DNA of 64,000 nucleotides from positions 1,488,001 to 1,552,000 of the forward strand of contig JAJUBI010000005.1 in NCBI GenBank assembly GCA_022419385.1, read 5' to 3'. The stretch is from Paraconiothyrium sp. Pb-2020 (Eukaryota > Ascomycota > Dothideomycetes > Pleosporales > Didymosphaeriaceae). The notes beneath the pieces are model-generated. The model saw only the letters and a program-made list of their open reading frames with translations. It made no database searches and had not been told where the DNA came from. Position numbers and translations under genes: made by a program. Of this stretch, positions 45,794-57,749 are shown in pieces. Each line of letters opens with the position of its first letter. The stretch's first letter is position 1.

Positions 45794-46220
45794 CGTAGAT
45801 TGAAGAGAAGGTACAGAAGGCTAAGAAATACAAGGAAAGGATGCGATGCGTTTGCAAGGGCTCCGGCAAGGACATGCCGTTCTTATGAGGATTTGCCCTC
45901 GCCGGGGTGACAATTGCATGGCGTCGACAAAGGCTATCGCGTATCGACCCGCCGACGTCATACGGACCGGACCAAGACCCACAAGATCAGACCCAAGACC
46001 CAGGAACAGGGAACTGCTCGCGTGCCTAGCCTTCGTCCTAACAAAATCCCTGTGCCAAGGGTATCTTTTAATCCATTTCGAAACTACAGAAGCGCCCATT
46101 CTAGGTAGCTTTACAGTTCGTACAGTGCATGTGCATCCTGCCTGCCGTATCAGCGCCGCATTGGGGGCGACAGCCGGCATCGGTCCTTGTTCAACGTCCA
46201 TGTACCCTCTAAGCCTCTGG
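45794..46220. other. Promoter region of the permease gene
   Basis: Separates the permease start codon from the stop codon of the next gene on the same strand. No coding content was seen, apart from the possibility that the neighbouring gene has a further 3' exon here. Confidence 0.4.
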
Positions 46221-48579
46221 CTATACAAGGCCCCTAACGTACCTTTTCCATATTTCCAGAAATGTACCGCGATCACTCTTACTCTGGAACTTGATCTCGA
46301 GCTCAGAGTAGCCGAACCGGTTCAGATTGGCCCCCGCTCCCCTTTTTGACCCATTGGTGAAGACGGACGATCTCGCCGATGTCACGCTGCCCGCTGAAGC
46401 AGACGCTATGGAGGTTCTTGTGCCTGCGTGGCTCAAGCCCGTTCCCATCTCGCCCTCACCAGCCTCGGACGACGTAGACGACGTCCGCCGCTGAATGACT
46501 TTGTCGCGAGTCCACTTGCCTGGCTCTTTGGAGAATATGAGTTGAAGCTTATCTGAGCTCTTGCTGTACGTCGAGTCGTCCAACCATTGAAATACGTGAT
46601 GCGGCTCTTCCACCCAATGCGCCTTCTCTTCCGGCAACGCGCTGGTGTAGAAAAGCAGAACTAAGATGTCTGCAGATTCCAGGCCGTTCAATCCTACACG
46701 TACTTCGGTTTTTTTCCATAATCTCAAGTTCTTGCCTCGACATTCGGGCTTGTTGAGATTCGACGATATGCTCAATATTGGGCGGTCGTACAACAGCTGC
46801 GCCCCTTCCTTGCCATTGTTTGTGTACAGCAACGTCTGCAACTTCTCACTGGATATTGTATCGGACATTAGGTACTTGACATCGGTGCATCTTTTCTCAA
46901 GTCGCCCATACGAGCTCCTGGGAAAGTCGATGGCCACGTCGCCGTCGGGGAATGAGGTTGTCAAGGGAATGCTAGGACCCGTGGCCGGAAAATGCTGCGT
47001 GATCCAGACTTTCACCACTTTGCTGCTGCCTGAACGATAGACGGAGCGGATCGAGATTCCAGCATCCTCGCGATACCGCCAATGCAGGTCACACTCTCTA
47101 CTCTCGGATCCTTGCGGTGTCACTCGCTCCACTACAGTCTTGCGACAAAGCTTGTTCCATTGCAAAGCTCCGGGACCCAATGCAATACTCAAAAGTGATG
47201 CAGCCGAGAGTTTTCGTCGTAAAGGTTGCGCTGCATCCTCGGGTGTGGTTCCCGCCGTACTGATACCCAGACCGGGCACTGACAGGCGAGAATCTGGCGA
47301 CTGGCTGAAGCTAGAACGAGTCGTTGACATGGAGGAAGTACGCGCTGATGGAGACGATGGAGCCTCGGAGACCAAACCCCAGTCGACGGCATCGAAATAC
47401 GATTGTCGAATCTGAGGGCTGCCCGTTGGAGACGTACACGGGGACGGTGTGGTGAGACCTTGTCGCAAGGTTTGTGTAGAGTCAGTCATTGAAGTGCGAC
47501 CTCCGAAACCTGCGAAGCTTCCGGAGGAATCAGAGTTGATCGTCTGTATGGTACCAGTCCTTTGAGGAACGTGCGGTAAGTTTCTCATTGCCTGGCGGAT
47601 AGCGTCACTAGGCGCAAGATTGGTCCTTCTTTCGACGGCCATCCTCTTCGCGCGATTTTCTTCGATCATGATCGCATCCTCTAGCTCTCGTCGGAGGTGG
47701 TAAAGCACTGCTGCCGTTTGCTTATCACCATTCTGAGCTGCTGCGGGTGTTTCCCCCCAAGACGATGGCCGCACCGAGTTACCGTCTTCGATCGCGAGAC
47801 GCTCGTCCTCGTTCTTCAACCACCGACTGAAGATAAGCCAGTCTTTGTATAATTGGTCTGCTTCTGATGGCGCGGGTAACGCGTTGGGCGCAGTGCGTGA
47901 TGAGCTACCGATAGCGTTTGTGGTATAAGCGTGGCCGCCAAAACTGACGCTGCGAAACGGGGCGAGATCTAATAGCCGTTGGGTCTGTTTGGTCGCTTCT
48001 AAGTGTAAACGCCTATCCAGTGTTAGCATACATGATCAGCACGTAGTACCAGCGCGTCGGTATGCGCAAAGGTCATCCCAGGCTGCACGTTACAGGCGCG
48101 AATCGTATTTAAAGAAAGAACTCACAATTGTAGGAACGAAGTGCACATTTGCAGCGCCTGGTAATGACCCATGATGACAGTCCTCAGGTTCGAAATTTCC
48201 TTCTCTTTGCCAATATACCGGATGGTATATACGAACTTCTTCATGCTCATCTTTCTGTCGACGAGATGGTTCGCATAAGGCTCTATCGTTTCTTCGCATC
48301 GTTTGAGGGTTTCCTGGAAGTCCAGGTAGGGAAAGGGTAGCGGCTTGCCATACTCTTTCATCAGCTCACTGAGATCCAGCAGACACTGATGGAAGGAGTT
48401 AAACTCGCGGACGAGCCCCGACACCTGCGTCTCTGAGTTGTCGTTCGCATCTGTATGCTGTCAGTCAAGGGCACCAAAAGCAACGCCAAACGGTCCGACC
48501 CACCTTTGAAGGCGAGATAGACACGGGTGGAGACCTGGACGAGCTTGACGACATCAGAGGGACTGAAGCCGAACGACAT
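46221..48579 (-). CDS. Fungal protein with a STAND-type N-terminal domain
   Basis: Three exons, 48579-48504, 48450-48126 and 48012-46221 (introns 53 and 113 nt), give 730 residues. The start MSFGFSPSDVVKLVQVSTRVYLAFKDANDNSE and then VSGLVREFNSFHQCLLDLSE match the helical N-terminal domain found on many fungal STAND/NLR-like and related proteins. Here no NACHT, NB-ARC or repeat domain follows. The middle is Ser/Thr/Pro-rich and probably disordered. The C-terminal ~300 residues (from LQWNKLCRKTVVERV) look like a beta-rich folded region (DLHWRYREDAGISIRSVYR, VRVGLNGLESADILVLLFYTS). A near-consensus donor (GTACGT) sits eight codons before the stop, so one more short 3' exon is possible. The function is unknown. 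Confidence 0.82.
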
Positions 48580-49568
48580 CACTACTGGCTCTGCAGGCCG
48601 CGCTCGAGCGCAGTTCCACCCCAGGGGAGCTTGTTCTCATGCACTGGTGGTATGGGCGCAACAGAAGGGCTGTCGCATGAGCCGGCTCCAGAGCTGGTCG
48701 AGGGACGTTGTAGTTGCTGGCTCGAGTGGGCCGTGCCGTCTCGCTCGACCCTACCCACCGGCGCGGAACGTCCAGATAGCTGGACGAGGCGCAGCGTTAT
48801 TGCCTGCTGCGTCCGTCTGCAGGGCAGATTGAGCCAGGCCCATGATGCGTTGCAGAGGGTGTGCATCTCGTGTCGATACATGTGGCGCTGGATGGTGGCT
48901 GTTCTGGCGAATCAGACGAGGCGCAGCGCTGGTCAATGAGAGGGCAGGTCGCTGCACGTGGGGGCCCCTTCAACGTCGATTGATGTCTCCAGGCCGTCTT
49001 CCCTCACACGACGAAGTACTCGGAGCGCGTTGCTCCATCCGAAACGCTATCGGAAGCAGCTCCCCGCGTGTCGTCTGTCTACGCATACCGCGTACCTGCC
49101 TGATGCCCTCGTGCCACGCGTGGAAGCCTTCATTTGCGGACCATACCATCGCATCACTGTCCGCGGACAACCAGCCCACACCACTCACCGCCGATACGAG
49201 ACACTATTGCTGCTCCATGCGTGCAGAACGATGCTGCGACACACCATGCGGCGGTGCTCTGGTCTGGATGTGGGCAGGCCGCCAACGCTCTAATAGCAAT
49301 ACGAGCAGCCGCCTATCCTACATCGCTCACCGGGCTGCTCAGATGCGCCTTGGGCCATGCCCTCCCTGTGGTCGTGTTTTGCCCGTGGTGGCTGAGGTTT
49401 TGAGTCGCGTCCATCATATGAAGCATGGCCTCGCAGATGAAGCCGCGCACCACACCCATCACACTGAAGCGCGCAGCCAATCTACGCTCCGGTTTTTCCT
49501 TCGTCGTCTCGTCTATATTTCCCATCTTTCTTTTCATAGCGTCACGCATTTTACATACAATTTTGAGC
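48580..49568. other. Divergent intergenic region upstream of the phosphate transporter
   Basis: About 1 kb, rather GC-rich, between two start codons. A 249-codon plus-strand frame (48842-49591) crosses it but has biased Cys/Arg/His content and overlaps the transporter start, so I do not call it. It contains the CACGTGGG box listed separately. Confidence 0.5.
48955..48962 (+). promoter_or_regulatory. Putative PHO-type bHLH site CACGTGGG
   Basis: The octamer matches the high-affinity yeast Pho4 site; the Neurospora counterpart NUC-1 also binds CACGTG. It lies 607 bp upstream of the PHO84-type start codon, in the divergent promoter region. The match is exact, but one octamer of this kind is expected about twice per 64 kb by chance, so function rests on its position. 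Confidence 0.4.
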
Positions 49569-51707
49569 ATGGGTCTCCGCAAATGGCTTAGCCGGCCGAT
49601 GAGAGGCCACCACCTTGGTGTCGAGGACCTCACCAGAGGTGATGAGGGTGTTCCAGTATGTCACCCGTGCTTCAACACATCTACTTACCAATTCTACTCT
49701 GTAAGCATCCATGGACTGACCATTGCAGGCCACCAAGCGCCGCAGATGGGCGCTTCAGACGATAGATTCGGCACCGTTTCAAGCCTGGGTTGTCGTGGTA
49801 GCAGGTATCGGCTTTTTGACAGACTCGTTCGCCCTCTTCTGTCTGAACGTTGTCACGCCCATGATCGGTTATGTCTACTGGCCTCACAATGTCGACAGCG
49901 ATGGCGCGCCACAGCTTCCGTCTTCGGTCAAGACCGCTTTGATGTGCTCAACCCTCGCCGGTACCATGGTCGGTCAAATAGCGTTCGGCGTTGCAGCAGA
50001 CCAGCTTGGTCGAAGAAAAATGTACGGGCTCGAGCTCGTCATCGTCATTGCGGGGACTTTTTTAATGATCATGAGCTCGAACGGTGAGAAGAACAGCATG
50101 GCCGTAGGTGGATGGCTGATAGCATGGCGGACTATTATGGGCCTGGGAATTGGAGCCGATTACCCACTCTCAGCAGTGATCACAGCTGAATTCGCACCCA
50201 GAAAGCATCGCGCCAGGATGCTGAGTTGGGTCTTCTTTGCGCAGCCCATCGGACAGCTCCTGGCCAACGTACTTTCCTTGGCAGCCGTCGAGGGGTTCAA
50301 GTCACAAATCACCTCTGTATATCCAGCATGCCCCTCCGTGGAAGAAGGCTTGCAATGTTTCAAGGCCATCGACCGGCTATGGAGGATAGTTGTGGGAATC
50401 GGTGCGTATCTCCCCAGTGAGAGTCTCATGTCCATCTGACTTATTCTTCCTACGTCTAGGTATGATCCCAGCAATGATCGCACTAGCTTTCCGCTTCACC
50501 ATTCCTGAGTCGCCTCGCTACAAGCTCGACATTTTACGGAACGTCCATACCGTATTTGAAGATACCAAGGATTTTTTCGGCGCTCCCGAAATAGATGGAG
50601 AAGGAGGCGAGCTTGAGATGATGCCCACCACCCCTTCTATTGATAGACATGACCTATCGAGAGTTCCAACATCGTCCGAAATTGCACCTGAGGAGGTGGT
50701 TGGTAGCGATAGCGAATCTGAGCACCGCCGCAGCTCTATTCACCAACGCCCAACATCATATCAGCACATCCATCTCCCACCTGGTGATCCCAATTTTGGT
50801 AAGCATCTTTGAATAGGGCGCGTCTTGGTACTGTTACTGAATAATGGCGCAGTTCCTCCACTCGCCTCTTGGGCCGACGCGAAAGACTTCTTCATCGCTC
50901 AAGGCAATTGGCAGTACTTGCTAGGTACTTCACTCTCATGGCTGTTTCTAGACTTCGCTTTCTACGGTTTGGGGCTCTCTTCTCCTGAGATTGTCCGTCA
51001 CATCTGGCAGAATCCGCAGTCGGACAATTCAACATCATCCGTATTCGACTCTCTGCGAGACAACAGCTTGCATACACTCATTATGGTATCGATCGGTGCA
51101 GTCATTGGCGGCGCTGCAATGATCAAAGTCATCCGTTATGCGAGCCCGAGAGTGATACAATTTTGGGGATTTCTAGTTCTGTGCTTGCTCTTCATCGTCA
51201 CTGGAAGTGCGTGGACCAAGCTTCTGGACAGTAGTCGCTCCGGATTGATCGTTCTGTACGTTCTATCGCAGATAGCATTCAATCTAGGACCAAACGTCAC
51301 GACCTTCATAGTAAGTGACCTTTCCTATAGACGGGTTGTTTCTTCTTGTCACAGCAACGACTGAATCATAGTAGATTCCTGCTGAGATCTTCCCGACCCG
51401 TTACCGCTGCACCGCACACGGCATCGCAGCTGCAGCCGGCAAGCTGGGCTCTTGGCTCGTCCAGGTCTTTCTCGCCTATGCCTTCAAATCCAATTCGCAG
51501 GAAGAACGGTACGACTGGGAACGTCAGAACTTCGGACACGTACTGCAAGTCATGTCTGCATTCATGGTCGCCGGAGCGGTCGTCACATATTTTCTCGTTC
51601 CAGAGACTAGGGATCATGACGGGAAGAGTCGGACGTTGGAAATTTTGGCAGGCGGAAAGAGGGTCCTCGATGAGTTGAACAAGCAGAGGGCACAAGAAGA
51701 GGACTGA
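49569..51707 (+). CDS. PHO84-type inorganic phosphate:H+ symporter (MFS)
   Basis: Five exons: 49569-49655, 49729-50401, 50460-50798, 50853-51310 and 51375-51707 (introns 73, 58, 54 and 64 nt), 629 residues. Phosphate uptake at the plasma membrane is the known role of the family. Signs are IDSAPFQAWVVVVAGIGFLTDSFALFC, the sugar-transporter-like motif ADQLGRRKMYG, the signature GLGIGADYPLSAVI, and IPAEIFPTRYRCTAHGIAAAAGKLGS in the second half. A long Ser/Glu-rich central loop (about residues 285-365) carries the usual acidic stretch. The first exon (MGLRKWLSR...) is cytosolic. The tail is charged (LNKQRAQEED). The high-affinity type is likely but not proven by sequence. Confidence 0.94.
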
Positions 51708-53098
51708 CGGTCCATAAACTGAGATCTTCTGCAGCATCAAATCATAGTCCTCTTCTTGTACCCTATGCTTGTTCGAACACTAGGTTCGCGATTGCTAGCC
51801 CCTCGACAGATGTTTCAAATGCGATATACGGTCGACGAAATCCTGTACTGAAGCGACTATATTTCACGTCTGCGATCTGCAACCCTCTCGTACTCCATTC
51901 CCAAGACGGTAATCAGCGCGTTTACTAGCATTATAAGTTCGAGCCCTTTACATGTGTCATTGGTAGAGGCTTACAAAGGTGGGGGGGTCGCGCCCTATGG
52001 TGCTTACATCAGGGCTTATGACAGATTCTTATCGACGGGGCGAGGCGTTTCAGCTGCTCCACGTCTTCCTTCTCCGCATTGTAAGCGTGAACATGCGTCA
52101 AGCGGTCTCTCGCGGAAACGCGACAGCGCACTGGACGGGGAATGTCGTTGAACTACACTCCTGATGCAAGTACGAGACGCAGCCTTGCAACGGAGATGCA
52201 GTATACAACCGTGACCGCCCTGGCCCCCACACGGGTGCGCCACTAAAAGACACCACGGCGGCGTCCGGCCTTTCCGTCGCGCACGATGACAGCCGCCAAC
52301 GCATGGATGTAAAGGCCGCGCGAAGGTTCGCCCGGCGGAGGTGGAATGTACCGGGGAGAAGGGATGGTTACATGGGACACGACAAATCCGCTGCCTTCCA
52401 AGTTGTACAAGCGAGTTGCAAGTTCCGGACATAGACGGACTTAGTAGCGGCTCAATTTTCTGGTCGCTCTACGCTGTGGGGACGGAAGTGCTGATCACCA
52501 ATTGATGGCAATTATCCCAGAGGCGGTGAATTGTCTATCCCGCTTATCCACGTCCGCCGCATCGATGCATTATGCCGACAACCCAGATCCTGGTCTCATC
52601 CAATCCTACCTTTGAGAGCACGTGGCATGTTCTTTTTAAACGCACATTGGAATGTCGGTCCCTAAACGAGCGCGTCTGAGGTAAGCAGATCTTATTTGGA
52701 GGATGCTGTAACAACGCCATCTTTCTAGCTGCCAGACGGGTCGACTTACTGTACATGACCCTGATGCGGCAAGGAGGCTGGGTGGGATCCACTAAAGGCC
52801 CTCTATGGGAGGTAGAATAAGCGCTAACGCGCCCCCCAATGTTGCGCGTTGTGAGACATGCTCACTTAGCAGTTGGCGGCTCAATAACGGACCCTCTCGA
52901 CCATTTGACTTTAGACAGGCGGCGATAAGCGGTGAGGTTTGCCGAAGTGCATGTCAGCAAATCCAGCTTGGAAAGTGGGTATAAAGATAACTGTGGTCCC
53001 GTTTCGAGGCCAGCTCATCTGCATCCTCCGCCTTACACACAACACTACACCCATCTCATCTTCCCCACACATACCTAGTCTCTTAACACAACCTCACA
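51708..53098. other. Intergenic region upstream of the aldolase gene
   Basis: About 1.4 kb between two co-directional genes. A 138-codon minus-strand frame (52016-52432) is rich in Cys/Arg/Pro and not convincing. The right end holds a TATA-like element and a pyrimidine/CA-rich leader ending directly at the aldolase ATG. Confidence 0.5.
52980..52987 (+). promoter_or_regulatory. TATA-like box of the aldolase gene
   Basis: TATAAAGA lies 119 bp upstream of the ATG at 53099 and is followed by a C/A-rich leader without upstream ATG, as expected for a strong, regulated fungal promoter. The assignment is by position only. Confidence 0.5.
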
Positions 53099-54185
53099 AT
53101 GAGCGGAGAAGAGGCACCTTTCGTCCCATTCAGCGAGCAGCCTGACCTGCACACTCCTGCGCCGTACCGTGCTGCCCAGTTGACCTATCCCGCGAACCTA
53201 CGACAGGCCCTTAAAGATGCCCAAGCGGACAAAGGCAAGACGCTGCTTGGTGTTGCGCAAGGAATTCCCAACGTCTTTGTGACCAAGATTCTCGCATCGA
53301 CAAAGCCCGACTTCATCTGGCTTGACGTGCAGCATGGCATATTGGACCGATTGACGCTGTTTGAGTAAGTTGAACATACCGTAGATCCTGTGAAACATCC
53401 GAGTTTGGAACATACCTTAAGATATCTACCTCCATCTGGAAATTCGATCTAATTTGCCACCAGTGCCGTGCATGCCGCCCAAGCCCACTCCGAAGGCAAA
53501 GCCGCCGTCGTTGTCCGCGTCCCCAAACACGACGAGGTCTCCCTCATCACCGCTCTCGACGCGGGCGCCTCAGGCATCGTCATCCCGGACGTCGAATCCG
53601 CCCAAGATGTCAAAGATTTCATTCAAAAGATCTACTACGCACCCATCGGCAAGCGCTCTTTCTCCCCCTGGATCTTCACCCCGGGCGTCTCGGACGCGTC
53701 CCTCTACCCCGGTGACCAGTTCAACATCGCCACATCGAATCGCCATATCTGCGTTATCCCCCAGGTTGAGACTGTGAAAGGTATCGAAAATGTGGAGGAG
53801 ATTGCTGCGGTGCCGGGAATCCATGGGCTGATGTTTGGTCCGGGTGATTTTATGATTAGTGCGGGCTTGCCGCTCAAGCTGGGCGGGGAGCCGCATCCGA
53901 CGTTTGTGGCTGCTATGACAAAGCTGGTCACTGCGGCGAAGACGAATGGGTTGGCGCTGTTTGGGTACGATCTTCCTCCTCTTGGACTTTGGAGACGTGA
54001 ACAAGAGCTAACCGTGTGACAGTGCTGCACAAGCGCCAGAGATGGTTCCCATGCTGATTCAGCAAGGATACGCAGGCATTGCTGTGGCTTTTGATTACTG
54101 GGGCTTGGCTGGCTTAGTGAAGGACTCGCTGAAGAAGGGGGCGGAATACGTGAAGCAGGCGGCTGCTGGAACCGCGACCCCGTGA
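53099..54185 (+). CDS. HpcH/HpaI-family aldolase (2-oxo acid aldolase type)
   Basis: Three exons, 53099-53364, 53464-53964 and 54023-54185 (introns 99 and 58 nt), give 309 residues. Class II divalent-metal aldolases of this family cleave or form 2-keto-3-deoxy acids or 4-hydroxy-2-oxo acids. Family signs are FIWLDVQHGILD (catalytic strand), VVVRVPKHDEVSLITALDAGASGIVIPDVES, VIPQVETVKGIENVEEIAAVPG with the metal-binding Glu, and HGLMFGPGDFMISAG. The final exon completes the barrel (GAAQAPEMVPMLIQQGY). No signal or membrane segment is present, so it is probably cytosolic. The gene converges with the ferric reductase. The exact substrate is open; a sugar-acid or aromatic-ring breakdown step is typical. 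Confidence 0.93.
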
Positions 54186-54528
54186 GGAAGGGAGAAAGGA
54201 TGATGGTGATACGATACCCACATATTTACAATGCAGCGAATTGGTCAAAGCAAAAACAATGGTGTCCTAACCTAAATTCCAGAGAAGTGAAAATCTAGGT
54301 GGAGCAATGTTTTCATTGCAGAGGCTTTGGTGTTCAAAGTCGGGTACCATCTCTTTACATTCGAATCATCCTCCAGGTCGATAATCGGTTTTGTCTTACT
54401 ATGTTGTTCGGTTCGGTCGAGAAGTCTTCGCATGCGTTTGCAAGTCATGATACGACGCAGGAAAGGAGCTCAATAAGTCCCCAGAATGTCACAAGCCTAT
54501 TTCATTATATGCTCTTAAAACTATCTCC
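54186..54528. other. Convergent intergenic region
   Basis: Short 3' spacer between the aldolase (+) and ferric reductase (-). Nothing else was seen. Confidence 0.5.
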
Positions 54529-56952
54529 TCACCACTTAAAGCTCTCTTCGAAATACTCCACACCTCTGAATCCTCGCCCTAACATAGCAACACACGCCTT
54601 CCTTGTCTCATCAGCCATCCTCGCCGGGCCACACGCCACCACTGCAAGTCTATCATGCCCTGACTCTCTGGCCAACTCCTCCACCACTTCATGCACAGCT
54701 GGCCTACCCGGCATCAACTTCACCCTCTTCATCCCATCCGCCGGCACATCGTCTGTGTGTTTTACATCTTGAGTCACGTGAACCTCCAGCTCCACGCGCT
54801 CATCGTCAAGAAGTGCCCGAAACTCGCGTAGGACCGACGCAAGAAACGCATGCTCGCGAACTGCCCAAACTATACGTAAGCTGATGACGCTGGAGGTTTC
54901 AGACAGGAGATTGTGAATATGCGAGAGTGGGACTGCGATGCCCGTGCCGCCGACCACAAACAGAATGTTCGTAAAGGTGTGGAGAGGAACGGTATGACCG
55001 TAAGGACCTTCGACAAGGACCCGTACAGATGTCCGGTGTGATGCCGCTCGCTTGGCCAGGCGCGAGGTGAAACCATCGTAAGGCCTGATAAGGAACACGA
55101 GAGAGGCAGGTCTCGAAGAAGAGGCTATTGAGTGAAGTAAGGCATCTGATTCAGACGAATCGCTAGATTCACTGCGGGATGCCGATGGCCGGTCTGAGAT
55201 GGAATTCAAAGGTAGCTGAAACTCTGGACGCTCAATGTCGGTGCTGATGTAGGCAAGCGTGAAGGGATGGTTTTGGTGGGCGTAGAGCGGCTCGTCAACT
55301 ACGTATATGTAGTAGTATGTCCCTGGTTGTGCCTTGAGCCATGATTTATTGCAAGGTACACGCAAGCTGACTAGATGAGAGTTGGGATCGTATGTCGCTG
55401 TGGCTTTCGTGTTCCAAATGCGCCAATTGAAGGCCAGGATGCGAGTGCCACGGAGAAGTCGGTCAAAGAGCCAAATAACAACACATGGGTACACGAAACT
55501 ATTCCACTCCCAGGACCCAAATATTAACACGTGGCTGTGGAGAGTTAGCCGAATGAACATAACGAGGGAGGAGCGACGTACTAGTACATGGTTAACAGTA
55601 CGAAGATGGAGGATATGATATGAAGTGTGAGAAATATCTCGTAATGACTGCGACGCAGCCCGTACACTGAGAAAGCAAGAAGTGCGCACATAAGGATGGT
55701 CGCTAGTTCTCCATTCCAGAAGTAGTGCTTGTGAAGATACCTCCACAGGCTGGTCAGTCCATCCCCTGAGCCGATCAGTAATGTACATATGAAAATTAGA
55801 CTGGATCTTGACATTACGTTCGCAGATCATGATGGTGTAGCCTATCGAGTGGACGACTGCCTGCGCCGTGCTTACCCGGGCTACCCATCTGTGAAAGTTG
55901 TTGTATGTGCCAAAACCCCAGCCCGTCATCCACATCAAGGTGTCATTTCTCATACCGAAAAGCCAGATGAGGGGAAAGTTGATCAGGGAGATGACACCTG
56001 TCCGATCGGACACGAAGCGTAGAAGCTGCGCGCGGTGCGTGGGCCAGTAAAGATTCCCGTCGGTCAGGCGGTAGCTTATTGAGCAGAGTACAATATTTAG
56101 AACCACAAATGCGAGAATCGTAAGACTTTGCACGCGGGTTGGAATGGTACACCAGCCGAGCGGTTGCGAGCAACGGTTGTTAAAGGCAGCAGGTATGGTG
56201 ATGTAGCGTTTCAACAGTGCCTGAGACCAGCTCAATTTGCCAGTCTGGCCTCGCATATAGTTGAAGCCGTCGGGGCCTGGCGAAACACGTTGCCACTCTT
56301 GTTGTCTAAGAGATTGGATTAGGTATATCAGTCGGCTTCCGATGCCAAGAGAAACGACAATTGCCCAGAAGTAAAACATGGCATAACTATGTTGATTAGC
56401 CCCATAGTTTACAAATGCACGGGTTCCTTACCCGTATAGACGATGGATATCATATTCGAAGAACGCTGCGTCCTGATACGAGTCTTAGATTCTGCTAAAG
56501 GGCCAAATAATCAGGTACCATACCAACGTCGTGAATGCTCTTTCGAACAAGTCTTCATCAGGCACTATGATCTTGTTTACTGTCGGCCATGTAAAAGCTT
56601 CATCTGCGGACAACCGCTTGAAGCCGGATCGCTCTTCTGGACCATATTGATCGATGATGTCGTATGGTGGCAACGTTCCATTCACCCTCTGTAGGCAGGT
56701 TTTGTTTGCGTTTTGTAACCAGGCCACGCGTCCAGATTCTTCGCAGTATTGGTCGATGCACAGATACAGCGAAGTGGCTCTCAAGGTACCCTCACATGAC
56801 TGTGTCTTTTTGGACCCTTGGCCGGTATCGTTGAAGCTGGCATAGTTGACGGCGGCCTCACAGCCTCCGAAGCACCACTTCCCGGACCTAAGCGTTACAT
56901 GAGCGGCTATGGGCCTAATAGAAAGAAGCAGCACGAAAGCGATGCTGCGCAT
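54529..56952 (-). CDS. Ferric/metalloreductase (FRE family) with secreted Cys-rich N-terminal domain
   Basis: Reduces Fe3+ or Cu2+ at the cell surface using cytosolic NADPH through FAD and two hemes. Five exons: 56952-56524, 56472-56432, 56386-55818, 55765-55582 and 55534-54529 (introns 51, 45, 52 and 47 nt), 742 residues. The start MRSIAFVLLLSIRPIAA is a signal peptide; a Cys-rich lumenal/extracellular region follows (CFGGC, CIDQYC). The 41-nt exon 2 links it to the membrane part (EYDIHRLYGYAMFYFW). Two bis-heme histidine pairs with H-x13-H spacing are visible (FHRW...VVHS near 320-334; LHII...YYH near 393-407). FAD motif HPFTLAY (~497), NADPH motifs GPYG (~584), GGTGI (~604) and CGPARM (~709). 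A perfect iron-GATA box lies 59 bp upstream of the ATG. Iron repression is therefore inferred. Confidence 0.95.
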
Positions 56953-57749
56953 GGAGACTGCCGGCGGTTTGTGTGAGCGGCTGCGGTCGGAGATGGGCAG
57001 ATGCAGAATCTTATCAGATGGCGCACGGTCTTGTCCGGACGTGGCAAAGCGCCTCGGGGTCGGCGAACGTGTCCCCACGCCGCCAGAAGCGCCGGGGAAT
57101 ACTAAAACCTCCTCTCGGCGTATCCCAAGATATCAGCCAGTCATTGGGCTGGTATTTGGCCCACATGAAGTTGATGGCGACCACTGTCCCGTTGGCGCAA
57201 GTCACATCGAGCCACGACCGTTGGTGGATGTTTAAGGGCAAACTCACCGACCTTCTGCGCGCGCGGTATATCATGTGACGAGAAACCTTGCAAGGCTGAC
57301 ACGAGAATCAGTTGTTCTCTATTCAACTGCCTCGAGATCACCGTGAACACCCGAAATCACTCCCACCTGGGCAATAATTCGACTGCCGCATGAAAACCAC
57401 CTGCATCCACTACCTCCAGGGCTGCCCGAACCGGGGGAGAGCACGCATTCCTGTAGCTTAGTATTACTCTTGTCAGGTCTAGGTGCCGTATTCAGTATAT
57501 CAGAAACTCATTGTTCAATGCATTGATAGGGTCTTAACTCTTTCGCAGGTACTTGAATCTCACGGTCGAGCCAAGTTCTAACGGTGGAGCGCACCATGTC
57601 CACCTGTGGCGGAGGTACGCAACCCGTAATCTCACCAGCATTACATAAATACGGTATGTTCAACCTCGCTTCCTGCGCGTGTCGTCTCAAAACCGCTACC
57701 TGAGGAACTTCCATGAATCCTGATCGCGTCTTACCGCGTTGATTTAGCT
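56953..57749. other. Divergent intergenic region FRE / Zn2Cys6 factor
   Basis: About 800 bp between two divergent start codons, holding the ATCTGATAA element listed separately. A weaker match (TTCTGATAT on the minus strand) occurs at about 57494-57502. The true start of the Zn2Cys6 gene may fall in its right part. Confidence 0.5.
57011..57019 (-). promoter_or_regulatory. Iron-responsive GATA element ATCTGATAA
   Basis: Reads TTATCAGAT on the plus strand, that is ATCTGATAA toward the ferric reductase. This is an exact match to ATCWGATAA, the site bound by fungal iron repressors of the SreA/SRE/Urbs1/Fep1 group. It lies 59 bp upstream of the reductase ATG. A 9-base match on either strand is expected about once per 130 kb. 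Confidence 0.7.

Noticed and set aside
48842..49591. 249-codon plus-strand open frame
   Set aside because: Biased Cys/Arg/His composition, no family likeness, and it overlaps the start of the phosphate transporter.
52016..52432. 138-codon minus-strand open frame
   Set aside because: Cys/Arg/Pro-rich with no recognisable motif. It lies in the promoter region of the aldolase.
56485..57078. Separate small secreted protein gene upstream of the ferric reductase
   Set aside because: Its frame joins the reductase through a 51-nt intron, a 41-nt exon and a 45-nt intron in correct phase, and secreted Cys-rich leaders are usual in FRE proteins.
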